Positions 31,777 to 40,510 are shown, numbered from the stretch's first letter. The stretch is DNA of 63,354 bases from Chloroflexota bacterium (GCA_005880945.1 VBIU01000085.1:1-63354), one strand, 5' to 3'. Made by a program: numbers and translations. The notes: generated from the letters alone by a model not told the origin.

Positions 31777-34316
31777 TGAGGCTTGGCTCCTAGCGCATCT
31801 TCGAGACGCCTGAAAGCCTCCGCCGCCGGGACGGTGAGCTTGCCGCGCACCAGGTGCGCGGGCCCGCCACCCGTGCCGAACAGCGCCTTGAGGCGGTTGG
31901 CATCGTACTCCGAGGTCAGGTCCTTTGACACCTTGATGACAAACATGTCTCGGGCGACAACGGTTACGACCCCGGACTTCACCAGTTCGAGGTAGCGATC
32001 TGCATATGCGGCAAGCTCGTCGAGGTTGGCGGCGTCGACTGTCTCGGTCACGAACGGGATTCGGCCCTGTTTGACGCCTACTCCATCACCCTGACCGTGG
32101 CCTTTGATTCGAGCGGTGCGAAGCTCGTCGCGCAGCCTCTCGAGCCTCTTCTCGGCCTCTTTGAGCTCCGCGCGGAGCGCCTGGATGCGGGCCGGCAGCT
32201 CCGGCGGGCCGGCGTTGAACGACCGGGCCAGGTCGGACAGCATGTCGCGGTCGTGCCTGACGAGCTCGTCGGCAGCCTCCCCCACCACCATGTCGATGCG
32301 CCGCATACCGGAACCGATGCTCCCCTCCGACACGATCACTGCAGTTCCGATGTCGGCAGTGTTCTTCACATGCGTCCCGCCGCACAGCTCGCACGTCCAG
32401 TCGCCGAAACAGACGACGCGGACGACGTCACCATACTTCTCCTCGAACAAGTGCATCGCGCCCTGGGCGACAGCCTCCCTGTACGGTTTCTGGCTCTCGT
32501 GGAAGGGAAGCGCGTCGCGCACCTTCTCCATTACGCGGCGATTGATGCGGGCCAGCTCATCTTTCGTGACCGCCCGGTTCAGGGGGATGTCGAAAGTCGT
32601 GTGGTCAGGACCGACCCATGAGCCTTTCTGCACGACCTGCTCGCCGATGGTCTCGCGCAGCGCTTTGTGAAGCAGGTGCGTCGCCGAGTGGTGGCGCGCG
32701 ATCTGGCGCCGCCGGCCCGCATCGACCGAGGCGATCGCCTTTTCGCCGACGCGGATGTCACCGGTGACGACAGTGCCGAGGTGGGCGATGACGCCCTCGG
32801 CAGGTCTCTGGGTGTCCTCGATGCGAACCCGGCCGCCCGGAGTCGTGATCGTCCCCGTGTCGCCGACCTGGCCGCCAGACTCTGCATAAAAAGGAGAGCG
32901 CTGGACGAAGACCTCGACTGGGTCGCCCTCCACAACAGCATCCACGGAGTTGCCATCCTTGAGGATCGCCGCAACGACGCTCTCGGTTGTGAGCTCTCCA
33001 TATCCCGTGAACTCGGACTTGGGAAGATCCTTCGCCCCCACAAGGTGCTTCGCGACCCCGCCGCGAGATCGCTCGCGCTGAGCAGACATCGCCGCCTTGA
33101 ACCCTTCTTCGTCGACCTCCATGCCGCGCTCGACGGCCAGCTCCTTCGTGAGCTCCAGCGGGAAGCCGAAGGTGTCATGGAGGCGAAACGCCTCGGCGCC
33201 GGGAACGACGCCGGTGTGGCGGGCGGCCACCTTCTCGAACTGGGCCATCCCCTGCTCGAGAGTCCGCTTGAAACGTTCTGTCTCGGCTTCGAGCACGTCC
33301 TTGATGAAGTCAGGCCTTCCCTTGGCCATGAGCTCCGGATAATGGCCGCCGAACATCTCGATCGTCAGCGCCACGCCCTTGGTCAGCGGAGCGGTGAGCC
33401 CGACCCGTCGAGCGTGCAGCGCCGCCCGCCGGATGAGCCGGCGCAGCACGTAACCCCGCCCCTCGTTGGAGGGAAGGATCCCATCGGCGATGCAGAACGT
33501 GGCGGCGCGAACATGGTCCGCGATGATCCGCTCGGAAAGACTGTTCGACCTGGGGCTCGACTGACGGACGAAATCGACCAGCGGGAGAAGCACGTCAGCC
33601 TCGAAGACATCGCTCTTGCCCTGGAGGATGTAGGAGATCCGCTCGAGTCCCATACCGGTATCGATCGCCGGCTTCTGGAGCGGCACCAGGGTCCCGTCCT
33701 CCTGCTGGTCGAACTGAGGAAAGACCAGGTTCCAGAACTCGGTGAACCGATCGCAATGGTCGGGGACGCAGTCAGGCTGTCCGCAGCCCACATCCGGTCC
33801 ACGATCCCACCAGATCTCAGAATCGGGACCGCATGGCCCGCGGCCGAGACCCCACCAGTTGTCGGCGAGTCGCGTGATGTGAGCGGCGGGGACGCCGGTG
33901 CGCTGCGTCCAGATCTCATGCGCCTCGTCATCGGTTGGATGGATGGTCACGCGAAGGCGGTCGGCCGGCATCGCGAAGCCGCCGGTGACGAGCTCCCACG
34001 CAAGAGGAATCGCCGTCTCCTTGAAGTACGCTCCAGTCGGGGTGAAGTTGCCGAGCATCTCGAAGAAGGTGTTATGGCGGTCGGTCCTCCCCACCTCGTC
34101 GATGTCGCCGGTGCGCAAGCACTTCTGACAGCTGGCCAGCCTGGGTGCGGGCGGCTGGCTAAAGCCCTGGTAATAGGGCTGAAGCGGTTGCATTCCGGCC
34201 GAGATGAACAGAGTGCTCGGGTCGCCGCTCGGCACCAGAGGCGCGCTCGGCAGGACCAGATGCTCCCGGCTCTCGAAATGCTCTAGAAAACGTATGCGGA
34301 TCTCGTTCCCGGTCAT
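31773..34316 (-). CDS. alaS: Alanyl-tRNA synthetase
   Basis: Class II synthetase with editing, 847 residues. Aminoacylation domain: EIRIRFLEHFESREHLVLPSAPLVPS, motif 2 KCLRTGDIDEVGRTDRHNTFFEMLGNF, and motif 3 GMGLERI. Editing domain: HSATHLLHKAL (HxxxH) and CELCGGTHV with the zinc Cys/His. The C-terminal DHHA1 domain ends in GGGPAHLVRGKL. The start ATG follows the pdxH stop by 17 bp. Confidence 0.97.
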   Translation of the reverse strand: MTGNEIRIRFLEHFESREHLVLPSAPLVPSGDPSTLFISAGMQPLQPYYQGFSQPPAPRLASCQKCLRTGDIDEVGRTDRHNTFFEMLGNFTPTGAYFKETAIPLAWELVTGGFAMPADRLRVTIHPTDDEAHEIWTQRTGVPAAHITRLADNWWGLGRGPCGPDSEIWWDRGPDVGCGQPDCVPDHCDRFTEFWNLVFPQFDQQEDGTLVPLQKPAIDTGMGLERISYILQGKSDVFEADVLLPLVDFVRQSSPRSNSLSERIIADHVRAATFCIADGILPSNEGRGYVLRRLIRRAALHARRVGLTAPLTKGVALTIEMFGGHYPELMAKGRPDFIKDVLEAETERFKRTLEQGMAQFEKVAARHTGVVPGAEAFRLHDTFGFPLELTKELAVERGMEVDEEGFKAAMSAQRERSRGGVAKHLVGAKDLPKSEFTGYGELTTESVVAAILKDGNSVDAVVEGDPVEVFVQRSPFYAESGGQVGDTGTITTPGGRVRIEDTQRPAEGVIAHLGTVVTGDIRVGEKAIASVDAGRRRQIARHHSATHLLHKALRETIGEQVVQKGSWVGPDHTTFDIPLNRAVTKDELARINRRVMEKVRDALPFHESQKPYREAVAQGAMHLFEEKYGDVVRVVCFGDWTCELCGGTHVKNTADIGTAVIVSEGSIGSGMRRIDMVVGEAADELVRHDRDMLSDLARSFNAGPPELPARIQALRAELKEAEKRLERLRDELRTARIKGHGQGDGVGVKQGRIPFVTETVDAANLDELAAYADRYLELVKSGVVTVVARDMFVIKVSKDLTSEYDANRLKALFGTGGGPAHLVRGKLTVPAAEAFRRLEDALGAKPQ

Positions 34317-34333
34317 GTCGGGGCCGATCTAGC

Positions 34334-34933
34334 TTACGGTGCGAGGCGCTCGGTCCGCCAAGCGCCTCCGGGAAGCCTGACGTACCGGAGCCGGTCGTGC
34401 AGCCGGTCCGTCCTGTTCTCCCAAAACTCGATCCACGCCGGGCGGAGGGCATAGCCGCCCCAATCGGAGGGCAACGGCACATCGTCCGGGTGGCGGCGGT
34501 CGAGATCGGCCACCGCTCGCTCGAGCACCGCTCGCGACACCACGACCCGGCTCTGTCGCGATGCGAGCGCGGACAGCTGCGCGCCGCGAGGCCGGCTGTG
34601 GAAGTAGGCCTGCGACGCAGCGCGGCTCAGACGCCGGACGGTACCCGAAACCCTGACCTGGTGGCGCGTGACCGACCAGTAGAAGACGAGCGCAGCGCGC
34701 CTGTTCGCAGCAAGGTCGCGACCCTTGCGACTCTCATAGTTGGAGTAGAAGACGAAGGACCCGCCGTCGAGGCCTTTGAACAGCACCATGCGTGCTGAGG
34801 GCCGGCGGTCATCGCCGGCGGTCGCCAGCGTCATGGCATCCGGTTGAGGTGCGCCGGCGCGTTGGGCCTCGCGAAACCAACGCAGGAACAGCTTCCACGG
34901 GTCCTGTGGTGCGCGTGACTCGAGAAGCGCCAT
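34334..34933 (-). CDS. pdxH: Pyridoxamine 5'-phosphate oxidase
   Basis: FMN-dependent oxidation of PNP/PMP to pyridoxal phosphate. DPWKLFLRWFREAQRAGAPQPDAMTLAT, SARMVLFKGLDGGSFVFYSNYESRKGRDLAAN (FMN phosphate contacts), QVRVSGTVRRLS, and the C-terminal PAWIEFWENRTDRLHDRLRY are all family blocks. The length, 199 residues, is typical. It lies 11 bp after the sigma-factor gene, apparently in the same transcript. Confidence 0.95.
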   Translation of the reverse strand: MALLESRAPQDPWKLFLRWFREAQRAGAPQPDAMTLATAGDDRRPSARMVLFKGLDGGSFVFYSNYESRKGRDLAANRRAALVFYWSVTRHQVRVSGTVRRLSRAASQAYFHSRPRGAQLSALASRQSRVVVSRAVLERAVADLDRRHPDDVPLPSDWGGYALRPAWIEFWENRTDRLHDRLRYVRLPGGAWRTERLAP

Positions 34934-34943
34934 TCCTCTGCGC

Positions 34944-35723
34944 TCAGATCGCTTCTTGCGGCACGTACTTGCGCAGCTGCTCCAGAGCCGCGCGCTGCAA
35001 ACGCGACACGTGCATCTGGCTGATGCCCAACCTTCGCGCGATCTCCGATTGCGACATCTGCTCGTAGAACCGCATGGCCATGATCGCGCGCTCTCGAGGG
35101 GTCAGGTGAACCATCGCGCGATCGAGGAGGTCTCTCATCTCGACCCGGTCAAGCTCGGGGTCGACTGTGCCAATCTGCTCGGCGACGGCCCGACCTTCCT
35201 GGCCGTCGGCCGAACCGACGGGTTGGTCGAGTGAGAGGGGCATGTAGGCCGGGCCCATCTCCATCGCCTCCGTGACGTCTTCGGGCGGTACGCCAAGCCG
35301 CTCGGCCAGCTCGGACACGGTTGGCTCGCGACCCAGCTGGTTCTTCATCTCTTCGTTGAGACGCACCACCGATTGATGAAGCTCCTGGAGACGGCGCGGG
35401 AACCTGATGGCCGTCCCCTTGTCGCGAAAGTGGCGCTTGATCTCGCCGGCGACAGTCAAGGTGGCGAACGTCGTGAACTCGAAGCCAAGGTCGGGATCGA
35501 AGCGCTCGATGGCTTTGATCAGGCCGAGGTAGCCGACCTGGACTATGTCGTCGAGCGGCTCACCACGGTTTTGAAACTTTCTCGCGAGGAAGTACACGAA
35601 GTCGTGGTACGCGTCCACCAGCTGGGCGCGTATGCGATCGCGCTCGGCGGGATCCGTCGTCTCTTTGTAACGACGATGGAGAGCCCGCAGCTCCTCGCGG
35701 GACGGTCGAGGCGTCGAAGCCAA
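34944..35723 (-). CDS. RNA polymerase sigma factor, SigB/SigF type
   Basis: A 259-residue sigma-70 group 3 factor. Region 2 reads FVYFLARKFQNRGEPLDDIVQVGYLGLIKAIERFDPDLGFEFTTFA, with TVAGEIKRHFRDKG. Region 3 begins VVRLNEEMKNQLGREPTVSELAERLG. Region 4 contains LTPRERAIMAMRFYEQMSQSEIARRLGISQMHVSRLQ, the -35-binding helix-turn-helix. This layout is that of the general-stress/sporulation SigB/SigF group. I use the TTG at 35723, preceded by GAGG. The gene immediately upstream encodes a GHKL-fold protein that may be its anti-sigma factor. Confidence 0.92.
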   Translation of the reverse strand: MASTPRPSREELRALHRRYKETTDPAERDRIRAQLVDAYHDFVYFLARKFQNRGEPLDDIVQVGYLGLIKAIERFDPDLGFEFTTFATLTVAGEIKRHFRDKGTAIRFPRRLQELHQSVVRLNEEMKNQLGREPTVSELAERLGVPPEDVTEAMEMGPAYMPLSLDQPVGSADGQEGRAVAEQIGTVDPELDRVEMRDLLDRAMVHLTPRERAIMAMRFYEQMSQSEIARRLGISQMHVSRLQRAALEQLRKYVPQEAI

Positions 35724-35748
35724 ATGCAGCCTCAGCTAGTTGTTGGTC

Positions 35749-36171
35749 TCAGCCTGCCAGGTACTTGACCATTCGGAAGCGGACGTGCCCCGTGCGAGGC
35801 TCGACCAGTGGGCGGAAGTCGTCCACGAAGCAGCGGATCATCTCGTAAGCGAGCCTCTGAAGCTCCGCGTCCTCCTCGGGGTGCGGTCTCGGAGCGGGCA
35901 GGGCATAACCTGCGGTGGGCTCGAGATCGACGTCCACCACCAACGCCCGGTTGGTCGCGAAATAAGTCAGCTTGAGGTCGGCGTGGCCGTCGAGGTCGCT
36001 CGCCGCCTCGATGGCGCTGTCGCATGCCTGCGTGAGCGCAATCGTCAGCTCGTCGAGGTCGACAAGGCTGAGCCCCAGCTGGCTCCCGAGCGTCGTGGCC
36101 ACGCGTTTGGCGACCGGAATGAATTCCGGCGACGCGGGGATCTTGAGCTCGGCGAGGTCCCGCTTGGCCAC
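35749..36171 (-). CDS. RsbW-like anti-sigma factor with degenerate ATP-binding motif
   Basis: A 140-residue HATPase-fold protein: LKIPASPEFIPVAKRVATTLGSQLGLSLVDLDELTIALTQACDSA aligns with RsbW/SpoIIAB N-termini. In RsbW the N-box is TEAxSNA; here it reads TQACDSA, losing Glu and Asn, and no clear G1 loop follows. It may bind sigma without kinase activity. I choose the GTG at 36171, two bases after the stop of the upstream gene. The open frame further upstream is a shadow of that gene. It sits 25 bp before the sigma gene. Confidence 0.78.
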   Translation of the reverse strand: MAKRDLAELKIPASPEFIPVAKRVATTLGSQLGLSLVDLDELTIALTQACDSAIEAASDLDGHADLKLTYFATNRALVVDVDLEPTAGYALPAPRPHPEEDAELQRLAYEMIRCFVDDFRPLVEPRTGHVRFRMVKYLAG

Positions 36172-36172
36172 C

Positions 36173-36529
36173 TTACCCGTCCGATCCTTTCTTGGCTTCT
36201 TCGCCGTTGATCGCCGACTGGATCTTGCGCGCCGCGGCGGCCTCGAGCTCCTCGCGCCGGCGCTTCGCTGCGGCAACCCCATCCTGGATTGCCTTCCCGA
36301 CCGGGTTGTCCGGGTCGGTCACCGCGACGCGCGCCCGTTGCGCGACCTGCTTGGCCTTCTGCACCGGCTCGCTGCCGCTCAGCTCGATCGTCTTGCTCCG
36401 GATGGTGTCCACCTGGCCACGTCCCGGACCGGAGGCGATATATGCGCCCGCGGCCAGCCCGACGATGCCGCCGAGGATGAACCAGCCGAAACCGCCTCCA
36501 CCGCCGCCGCTGCTCTTCTCCTCAGACAT
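36173..36529 (-). CDS. YtxH-like general stress/envelope protein
   Basis: A 118-residue protein beginning MSEEKSSGGGGGGFGWFILGGIVGLAAGAY, a glycine-rich stretch leading into one membrane segment. A charged, Ala/Lys/Glu-rich helix follows (VQKAKQVAQRARVAV, KRRREELEAAAARKIQ). This is the architecture of the YtxH (DUF948-associated) family, often under SigB control. Its ATG overlaps the end of the DUF948 gene by 8 bp. Confidence 0.7.
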   Translation of the reverse strand: MSEEKSSGGGGGGFGWFILGGIVGLAAGAYIASGPGRGQVDTIRSKTIELSGSEPVQKAKQVAQRARVAVTDPDNPVGKAIQDGVAAAKRRREELEAAAARKIQSAINGEEAKKGSDG

Positions 36530-36851
36530 CGACAAAACCTCCAAATACCGAGCGAACAAGACTCTGCCCCGCCACCCTCACACCATGCACCGCGGCTTTG
36601 ACGCCGTGCCCGACCGACGAGGCTCCGCTGCCGGCGGTGCGCAGGCCTACGTTGACGCCCGCGGTGATGTCGTTCACGTTCCCGATCGTTTGTCTCACTT
36701 CGGGCAGGGTCTCCTTCAACTCTTCGTTGGTGGTTTCGAGCAGCTCCTCGACGGCTCCCAGCGTCCCGCGCAACCGAAACAGGACCGCCGCCAGGGCCAG
36801 CGCCACCAGAAGGGCGGCGACCCCGAACGCGAGCCACATGAAGTTCTGCAA
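36522..36851 (-). CDS. DUF948 family membrane-associated protein
   Basis: A 109-residue protein with an N-terminal membrane segment (LAFGVAALLVALALAAVLF) followed by a predicted coiled-coil (TLGAVEELLETTNEELKETLPEVRQTIGNVNDITAGVNVGL) typical of DUF948. Such genes accompany YtxH genes in Gram-positive stress loci. The cluster DUF948-YtxH-anti-sigma-sigma suggests an envelope-stress unit controlled by the sigma factor. Confidence 0.78.
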   Translation of the reverse strand: MQNFMWLAFGVAALLVALALAAVLFRLRGTLGAVEELLETTNEELKETLPEVRQTIGNVNDITAGVNVGLRTAGSGASSVGHGVKAAVHGVRVAGQSLVRSVFGGFVDV

Positions 36852-36895
36852 TTGGTGGATACCCCCTTACGTGGGCCGGCAAACAACTCCCAATG

Positions 36896-37225
36896 TTAAG
36901 GGTGCATCCCCCCGCGCTTCGGCTCCTTGGGCTCGGCCGGCTGTTTCGGTTCGCGCTTCGGGCGGGGGACAAATCTCGCCAGCGGCTGGAGGAGCAGCGC
37001 AAACGGGACGGCGGGCACCATGTTCGCCTGGCCCAGCCGCAGGGCCGGCAGCCCGAGAAAGTCCCACAGCTGGCCGAGCGCAAAGCCGGTTGCGGTCGTG
37101 ACGAGGATCGACACATACGCACGTCGTCGATAACGAAGAAACGCATAGAAGAGCTGGGAGACGATCAGGATGGCGAGGACAGCAACCACCAGGCCGGGCG
37201 GCACCAGCTTCACCAGCTGATTCAA
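36896..37225 (-). CDS. Small membrane protein of unknown function
   Basis: A 109-residue protein with two or three hydrophobic segments (residues about 7-27, 38-58, and a weaker one near 68-82), and a basic, proline-rich cytoplasmic-like tail (PKREPKQPAEPKEPKRGG). I do not recognise a family. It precedes the DUF948 gene by 44 bp on the same strand. Confidence 0.6.
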   Translation of the reverse strand: MNQLVKLVPPGLVVAVLAILIVSQLFYAFLRYRRRAYVSILVTTATGFALGQLWDFLGLPALRLGQANMVPAVPFALLLQPLARFVPRPKREPKQPAEPKEPKRGGMHP

Positions 37226-37424
37226 AAGGCGCCCTGCGCGCGCCCGGCGGAGGCTCCCTCCAGGACGCGGGGGTGGGTTGTCCTGAGCGAGCTCAGGTGG
37301 GTCCCCTGCCTTGGCTCCCCAAGTCCCGTCGAGCGGGCATTTGGTCGGCTAGCGGACTCCGGGGTCCCTAAATGCTGTCTATTGGGCAACGCGCACGTTC
37401 ACCCGCGCCCCTTCGGGAGCACGG
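37226..37424. other. Non-coding region between aspS and the small membrane protein gene
   Basis: About 200 bp with no credible gene. It contains several dyads, including CCTGAGCGAGCTCAGG (palindromic, near 37282-37297) and GCATTT...AAATGC arms about 25 nt apart near 37350. It may hold an mRNA end or an unrecognised structured RNA. I could not match it to a known RNA. Confidence 0.4.
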
Positions 37425-39170
37425 TCATGTTACCGGCTTGATCGCGATGTGCAGCTCATCGAGCTGGGCCTGGTCGACGGGGCTGGGCGCGCCGAGCATC
37501 AGGTCCTGGTGGCTTTGCGTCTTTGGAAATGCGACAACGTCTCGAATGTTGTCGGTGCGCGACATCGCCATCATCAGCCGGTCGATCCCCGACGCGATGC
37601 CACCGTGCGGGGGCACGCCGTATTCGAATGCGTCCAGCAGGTGTCCGAACTGCGCGTGGATTTTCTCGCGGCTCAAACCGAGGATCTCGAACACTCGCTC
37701 CTGCAGCGCGCGTTCGTGGATCCTGATGCTCCCACCCGCGATCTCGACGCCGTTGAGCACGCAGTCATACGCACGCGCTCGCACCTGGTAGGGCCGGTCT
37801 TGCAAGAGATGCATGTCCTCCGGCCACGGCGACGTGAATGGATGGTGCCCGTAGGTGAGGTTGCCCTGGTCGTCCTCCTCGAAGAGGTACATCGGATAGA
37901 TCCATACAAACTTCCACTCGCCTTCGCGTATGAGCTTTCGCCGGCGCGCAATCTCGCGCCGCAGCAGCCCCATCACCGTCTCCGCCTTTCGCCTGCGGTC
38001 CGCGACGAGCAGAACGAGGTCGCCCGCCTGGGCCCTCACCGCCGTCCTGATCGCGGCCACCTCGCCCTCCGTCAGGAACTTGTCCAGCGGTCCGGGCATC
38101 CAGGTCAGGCCCTTGGCGCCGGCGCCCTTCGCAATGAGCGCGAGCTCGTCCAGCTCGCGACGCGAAAGGTTCGACCCACCCGGCACCGCGAGGCACCGCA
38201 CCACGCCGCCTTGCTCCAGGGCCGACCTCAGCACCGTGGCGCCGGTCGCACGCAGTTGCTCGCTCACGTCGGCGATCTCGAGCTCGTATCGAAGGTCCGG
38301 CTTGTCGGTGCCGAATCGCAGCAGCGATTCCTGCATGTCGAGCCTGGGCAGCGGGGTCGATATGTCCACTCCCATGACGTCTTTCCAAACCTGCACCCAG
38401 AGTCCTTCGATCAGAGAGATCACGTCCTCCTCCGTGCAGAAGGACATCTCGACGTCGAGCTGGGTGATCTCGACAACACGGTCGGCGCGCAGGTCCTCGT
38501 CCCGCAAGCAGCGCGCGATCTGGTAGTAGCGGCCAAGCCCGGCCACCATGAGCAGCTGCTTGAGCTGCTGTGGCGATTGCGGCAATGCGAAGAAGCTGCC
38601 GGGGTGAAGACGCGATGGAACGAGGAAGTCGCGCGACCCTTCAGGCGTTCCACGGAGCAGCATCGGGGTCTCCACCTCGACGAACTCGTGGGCGTCCATG
38701 TATCGATGCATCGCCTTCACCACTCGATGCCGCATCTCCAGCATCTGCTGCATGCGCGGCCGTCGAAGATCCAGGTAGCGGTACTTGAGTCGAAGGGCTT
38801 CATCGGCGTCCGTGTCGTCATCGATTTGAAACGGCGGCGTCTTCGCGCTGGATATCACCTCGAGCTCCGACGCTGTGACCTCGACCTCGCCGGTCGCCAT
38901 TCGAGGGTTCTCCGAACCCGCCGGCCGGCGGCCGACGACGCCTTTCGCGCGCACGACGTACTCCGAGCGGAGGTCCGACGCGACCGCGTGGGCCTGCGGC
39001 GCATTGGTTGGATTGAAGACGATCTGCACCGCCCCCCAGCGGTCTCGAAGGTCGATGAAGATGAGCCCTCCATGGTCGCGGCGGCGACCGACCCATCCAT
39101 AGAGCTCCACCTCACGACCTTCATCCGCGGCCGTGATGGAACCGCAGTGAGGCGCCACGAACCCGCTCAC
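37425..39170 (-). CDS. aspS: Aspartyl-tRNA synthetase (possibly non-discriminating)
   Basis: Class II synthetase, 581 residues. The N-terminal OB anticodon-binding domain contains ELYGWVGRRRDHGGLIFIDLRDRWG. The core has FVEVETPMLLRGTPEGSRDFLVP, motif 2 RCLRDEDLRADRV, the bacterial GAD insertion (residues about 300-410), and motif 3 GIASGIDRLMMAM. I use the GTG start overlapping the hisS stop (GTGA); upstream codons of the open frame are shadows of hisS. Discriminating versus Asx specificity cannot be decided by eye. Confidence 0.95.
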   Translation of the reverse strand: MSGFVAPHCGSITAADEGREVELYGWVGRRRDHGGLIFIDLRDRWGAVQIVFNPTNAPQAHAVASDLRSEYVVRAKGVVGRRPAGSENPRMATGEVEVTASELEVISSAKTPPFQIDDDTDADEALRLKYRYLDLRRPRMQQMLEMRHRVVKAMHRYMDAHEFVEVETPMLLRGTPEGSRDFLVPSRLHPGSFFALPQSPQQLKQLLMVAGLGRYYQIARCLRDEDLRADRVVEITQLDVEMSFCTEEDVISLIEGLWVQVWKDVMGVDISTPLPRLDMQESLLRFGTDKPDLRYELEIADVSEQLRATGATVLRSALEQGGVVRCLAVPGGSNLSRRELDELALIAKGAGAKGLTWMPGPLDKFLTEGEVAAIRTAVRAQAGDLVLLVADRRRKAETVMGLLRREIARRRKLIREGEWKFVWIYPMYLFEEDDQGNLTYGHHPFTSPWPEDMHLLQDRPYQVRARAYDCVLNGVEIAGGSIRIHERALQERVFEILGLSREKIHAQFGHLLDAFEYGVPPHGGIASGIDRLMMAMSRTDNIRDVVAFPKTQSHQDLMLGAPSPVDQAQLDELHIAIKPVT

Positions 39171-40423
39171 GAAAGCCTCTCCGGAAGGTCCTTCCAGGAA
39201 ACCTCCGCCTGTTCCCCACTCGCCATGTCTTTCAGCTGCGCCGCATGCCGCTCCGCGTCGGCAGCGCTGAGCAGCACCACCCACCGCGCGCCAAGCTTGT
39301 TCGCCGAGCGCATCTTGGCCCGCAGGCTCTTCGGCTCATAGTCCACTGCAACCGAGCGGGCCGCGCGGCACACTCGTGCCACCTCCGCCGCGGCCACCTC
39401 GAGGCCCGCGTCCGCAAGCACCACGACCTCGGCAGCCGGCTCTGGGATCACCTCCGCCCCGCTCGCAGCCACCACCTCCGTCACCCGGTCGAGGCCGCCG
39501 GCGAAGCCCACGCCTGGGGTCGACGGCCAGCCCTCGGCCTCCGCCAGCCCGTCATATCGTCCGCCGGCGACCAGCGCATCCTGCTGCCCCGAAGCCCCGC
39601 CAGGATAGAACTCGAAAACCGTTCGCGTGTAGTAATCCAGGCCGCGAACCAAATAAGGGTTCAGCCGGTACTCGATGCCTGCGGTATCGAGGAGGCGGCG
39701 GACCATCGCCCACGCGTCGGTGCACTCGTCGCACAGGTGGTCGGTGATGCGCGGGGCCTTGCCCTTGAATGGCTGGCATTGCGGCACCTTGCAATCGAGC
39801 AGGCGAAGCGGATTCGTCTCCAGGCGGCGCTGGCAGTCGCCGTGCAGCTTCTCCTTCAAGGGGCGGTAATAGGCCCGCAACAATTCAAGGTATGCGGGGC
39901 GGCACTTGGAGTCACCAATGGTGTTCAGCTCCAGGTCGAGGTCGCTCAGACCCACCTCGCGCAGCCATGAACCGGCGAGCTCAACGACCTCGGCGTCCAG
40001 CGCGGGGCTCGCGACACCGATCGCCTCAACGTCGAACTGGAAGAACTGGCGGTAGCGGCCCTTTTGCGGGCGGTCGTACCTGAACATCGGGCCGATCAGA
40101 AAGAGCCGTGCCGGCTGTGGGCCCTGGTTGAGGCCGCCCTCGAAGTAGGCCCTCACAATGCCCGCTGTCGCCTCGGGGCGCAGTGCGAGGTTGCGTCCAC
40201 CGCGATCCTCGAATCGATAGAGCTCCTTGGCGACAGCGTCAGTATCCGATCCGACACGCTCGATCAGGTCGGTGTGCTCGAGGATCGGGGTCACGATCTC
40301 CTGGTAGCCGAAGCTTCGGGCAACGCGCGCGGCCGCCTTCTCCACGGTGCGCCAGAGGGCCCTCTCCTGGGGCATGAGGTCGCGAATTCCGCGGACGCGC
40401 CTGATCGGCTCGGTGCGAGGCAT
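39167..40423 (-). CDS. hisS: Histidyl-tRNA synthetase
   Basis: Class II synthetase, 418 residues. IRRVRGIRDLMPQE opens the protein. Motif 1 lies in YQEIVTPILEHTDLI, motif 2 in FRYDRPQKGRYRQFFQFDVEAIG, and the His-specific stretch GLDYYTRTVFEFY near residue 255 with the conserved Arg-like binding loop. The C-terminal anticodon domain includes the CRAARSVAVDYEPKSLRAKMRSANKLGARW block. ATG start, with a TACAAT box 9 nt upstream. Operon hisS-aspS is the normal arrangement. Confidence 0.96.
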   Translation of the reverse strand: MPRTEPIRRVRGIRDLMPQERALWRTVEKAAARVARSFGYQEIVTPILEHTDLIERVGSDTDAVAKELYRFEDRGGRNLALRPEATAGIVRAYFEGGLNQGPQPARLFLIGPMFRYDRPQKGRYRQFFQFDVEAIGVASPALDAEVVELAGSWLREVGLSDLDLELNTIGDSKCRPAYLELLRAYYRPLKEKLHGDCQRRLETNPLRLLDCKVPQCQPFKGKAPRITDHLCDECTDAWAMVRRLLDTAGIEYRLNPYLVRGLDYYTRTVFEFYPGGASGQQDALVAGGRYDGLAEAEGWPSTPGVGFAGGLDRVTEVVAASGAEVIPEPAAEVVVLADAGLEVAAAEVARVCRAARSVAVDYEPKSLRAKMRSANKLGARWVVLLSAADAERHAAQLKDMASGEQAEVSWKDLPERLS

Positions 40424-40432
40424 TGGGTGACG

Positions 40433-40438
40433 ATTGTA
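40433..40438 (-). promoter_or_regulatory. Putative -10 box for hisS-aspS
   Basis: TACAAT on the minus strand, 9 nt before the hisS ATG, predicts a leader of 2-3 nt. It lies back-to-back with a plus-strand box at 40464-40469. Confidence 0.45.
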
Positions 40439-40463
40439 AGAAGTGGGGCTGGGCGGCTCCCGT

Positions 40464-40469
40464 TAGTAT
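40464..40469 (+). promoter_or_regulatory. Putative -10 box for the 40478 mini-ORF and membrane protein
   Basis: TAGTAT ends 8 nt before the ATG of a 10-codon ORF at 40478, consistent with a leaderless transcript. Confidence 0.4.
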
Positions 40470-40477
40470 CTGGCGCA

Positions 40478-40510
40478 ATGCGACAGCAGGCGGCAGCCCT
40501 CAACCGGTGA
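40478..40510 (+). CDS. Putative 10-residue leader peptide (MRQQAAALNR)
   Basis: ATG CGA CAG CAG ... CGG TGA. Its stop overlaps the GTG start of the next gene as GTGA (40507-40510), and a TAGTAT box stands 8 nt before the ATG. If transcription starts there, this would be the first translated ORF and could hand ribosomes to the GTG by termination-reinitiation. There is no protein homology evidence; it could be chance. Confidence 0.35.
   Translation: MRQQAAALNR

Noticed and set aside
32667-34286. Long plus-strand open frame (539 codons) opposite alaS
   Set aside because: Entirely antisense to a well-supported alaS; typical of GC-rich codon bias, with no recognisable domain.
37226-37424. Resemblance of AGCCAAGGCAG on the minus strand to bacterial SRP RNA
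   Set aside because: The essential GGAAGGAAGCAGC helix-8 sequence is missing and the flanks do not pair as an SRP domain.
37449-39341. Long plus-strand open frame (630 codons) opposite aspS
   Set aside because: Antisense shadow of aspS with low-complexity His/Arg-rich translation and no domain.
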